Part shown: positions 62,585 to 64,000 of the stretch, piece after piece
How the letters are laid out: the number at the start of each line of letters is the position of its first letter
How positions within the stretch are numbered: position 1 is the first letter of the stretch
Origin: Larimichthys crocea
Lineage: Eukaryota; Chordata; Actinopteri; Sciaenidae
Assembly: GCF_000972845.2 (NCBI RefSeq)
Contig: NC_040027.1
Span: forward strand, 8,527,158 to 8,591,157
Length of the DNA stretch: 64,000 nucleotides
Direction of reading: 5' to 3'
Program-made: the position numbers and the translations under genes
The notes under the pieces: model-generated
The model's input: the letters and a program-made list of their open reading frames with translations, nothing else
Database searches by the model: none
Told to the model about the DNA's origin: nothing

Positions 62585-64000
62585 ACTGGAATGTGTACAA
62601 GCAACGAGTAGCACGGCTGAGGAAGGGCGGGTTTTCATACGTGAATGGCTGCTCGCTTTGAGGTTTCAATTAACAGACAGACCCAGCACCAGCGTGCAGG
62701 ATGCAGATTAAGACCATTTGTGCTTATTTTTAGAGCTAAAGTGCATTTTCTAAATATTTACTGATCGTACTTTAACAAATATAAACCTGATTTAAACCTC
62801 TGATATGTTGAGTGCTGTCTAAGCAGCTGCACAAGAGGTAAGGCTGAATGAAACCAGTTTACATCAGATTTTTAATCAAGAATCTCTCAACAAAGAAATA
62901 ACATAATAAATGTTAGCAGGTATTTGATCCCTGCTTTTTATATCTGACAGTTTTTCCATCGTCTGCGAGGCTTTAGTTGTTGATCAAAAAAGTTCAATAC
63001 CCAATACTTTATCCTACCACCCTACTGAAAGTTTCCAGTTTCCGTCCAGACTACAGGAGTCTCATGTAAAATAGTATGTTGGTAATATTAATAGAAGCTT
63101 CCTTCAGTTTATACACATCTTTTGAATGTGGGGAATCAAACTGTTGCTCAAACTGCAGGACAGCTGACCGAAGCTCCTAGTTTTAGGATTTTTTTTTATG
63201 CCTTTAGCAGAGTGAGTGTAGTAAGAAATTATTAAGTAACACACACGTAACAAGAAATGTGTTAAACTCTACTTCTGCTCTTTACCCAACTAATTTCTAA
63301 ACCAGTAATCCACTGTTCATCTCACTATGGTATATACCTAGAACAACAGGCAGCTTCCAGTGGCAAACCACATCAGGCGACATTTTAAACTAAAATCTCA
63401 AAAAGACAACAACAACAACACCGTGTGAAACTTTAATTTGCCAACCTAAACATTACTTACAACAGTTATCACATCCCAAAAAATGTCAACTGTACTTTTT
63501 TACTTAAGTTTCTCAAATGGTCATTTTAAATCTCATGAATCATTTTTTTTTATAGGAGTAATTCACTTATCCGCTGAGCCATGAGGTGTCCCCAGCCACC
63601 CGAAACTTCTTACAAATCAGAAATAGGATCAGTCATCCCAGCAGCCAGACTGTTGATTGTCTGGGTAATACTTTTGTGTTGCAACCTCCTGCAAACTGAT
63701 CATCACACCACGGCTGATTTGGTTAAATGTGGTTAAATCAGAGTTCAGTGTTTAAGATAAATGCATAACTATGTTTTCATTTGTGCATAATCACCTGAAA
63801 TAAAAAGTGTTTTCATTACCTCACAATGAGCCTGGTTCCTTTTCCAAGGAGTCCAACATGTTTCTACAGCAGCCACCATAGTTTTTTTTCCCCCCCACAC
63901 ACTTGGAAGGGAGGGTGAGGCGAGGGGTATTCAGTTCGTTCCAATCTTCAACTTCATCACTACATCCTACAAATCTGAACTTTAAAACTTGCACAGTGTC
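62585..64000. other. upstream of rgs5, no gene recognised
   Basis: AT-rich intergenic sequence reaching the window edge. No open frame with recognisable content was found on either strand. Confidence 0.5.

Overview
This window looks like nuclear DNA of a teleost fish, probably a percomorph. The genes are split by GT-AG introns, intergenic DNA is AT-rich, dinucleotide microsatellites are common, and there are relics of Tc1-like transposons, L2/CR1-type LINEs and tRNA-headed SINEs. Four protein genes can be reconstructed exon by exon: two fetuin-family secreted proteins and two R4-family RGS proteins. No ordinary RNA gene or CRISPR array was seen.

Left part (1-8.7 kb): two tandem genes on the minus strand. 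The first (83-1765, cut by the left edge) is a fetuin-B-like gene. The second (3943-8617) is complete, about 507 residues, with two cystatin-like domains followed by a tail carrying more than 50 histidines in about 150 residues, like a histidine-rich glycoprotein. Both have the same exon sizes and phases through the cystatin part, so they arose by duplication. A decayed Tc1-like transposase lies between them.

Middle (8.7-26 kb): about 17 kb without a recognisable gene, holding several decayed LINE 3' ends in both orientations.

26-31 kb: rgs4 on the plus strand, five exons, 209 residues, with an inverted CCAAT box, a TATA box and a poly(A) signal. 31-38.7 kb is intergenic with an L2-type reverse transcriptase relic and a tRNA-headed SINE. 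38.7-50 kb is a large array of partly duplicated, non-coding repeat blocks (named a, bc and de here) with two 10-N assembly gaps. 50-55 kb is intergenic.

55-62.4 kb: rgs5 on the minus strand, five exons, 183 residues, facing rgs4. From general knowledge, human RGS4 and RGS5 are also convergent neighbours. Both fish proteins keep the Met-Cys start, Cys12 and the G-alpha contact motifs. Their promoters share a CCAAT-TATA layout with almost the same spacing.

No wholly new system is evident. The points most worth checking are: the His-rich fetuin tail; intron 1 of the first fetuin gene, whose two ends carry complementary dinucleotide repeats; an odd cysteine shared by both fetuins; and the repeat array with its possible assembly errors.
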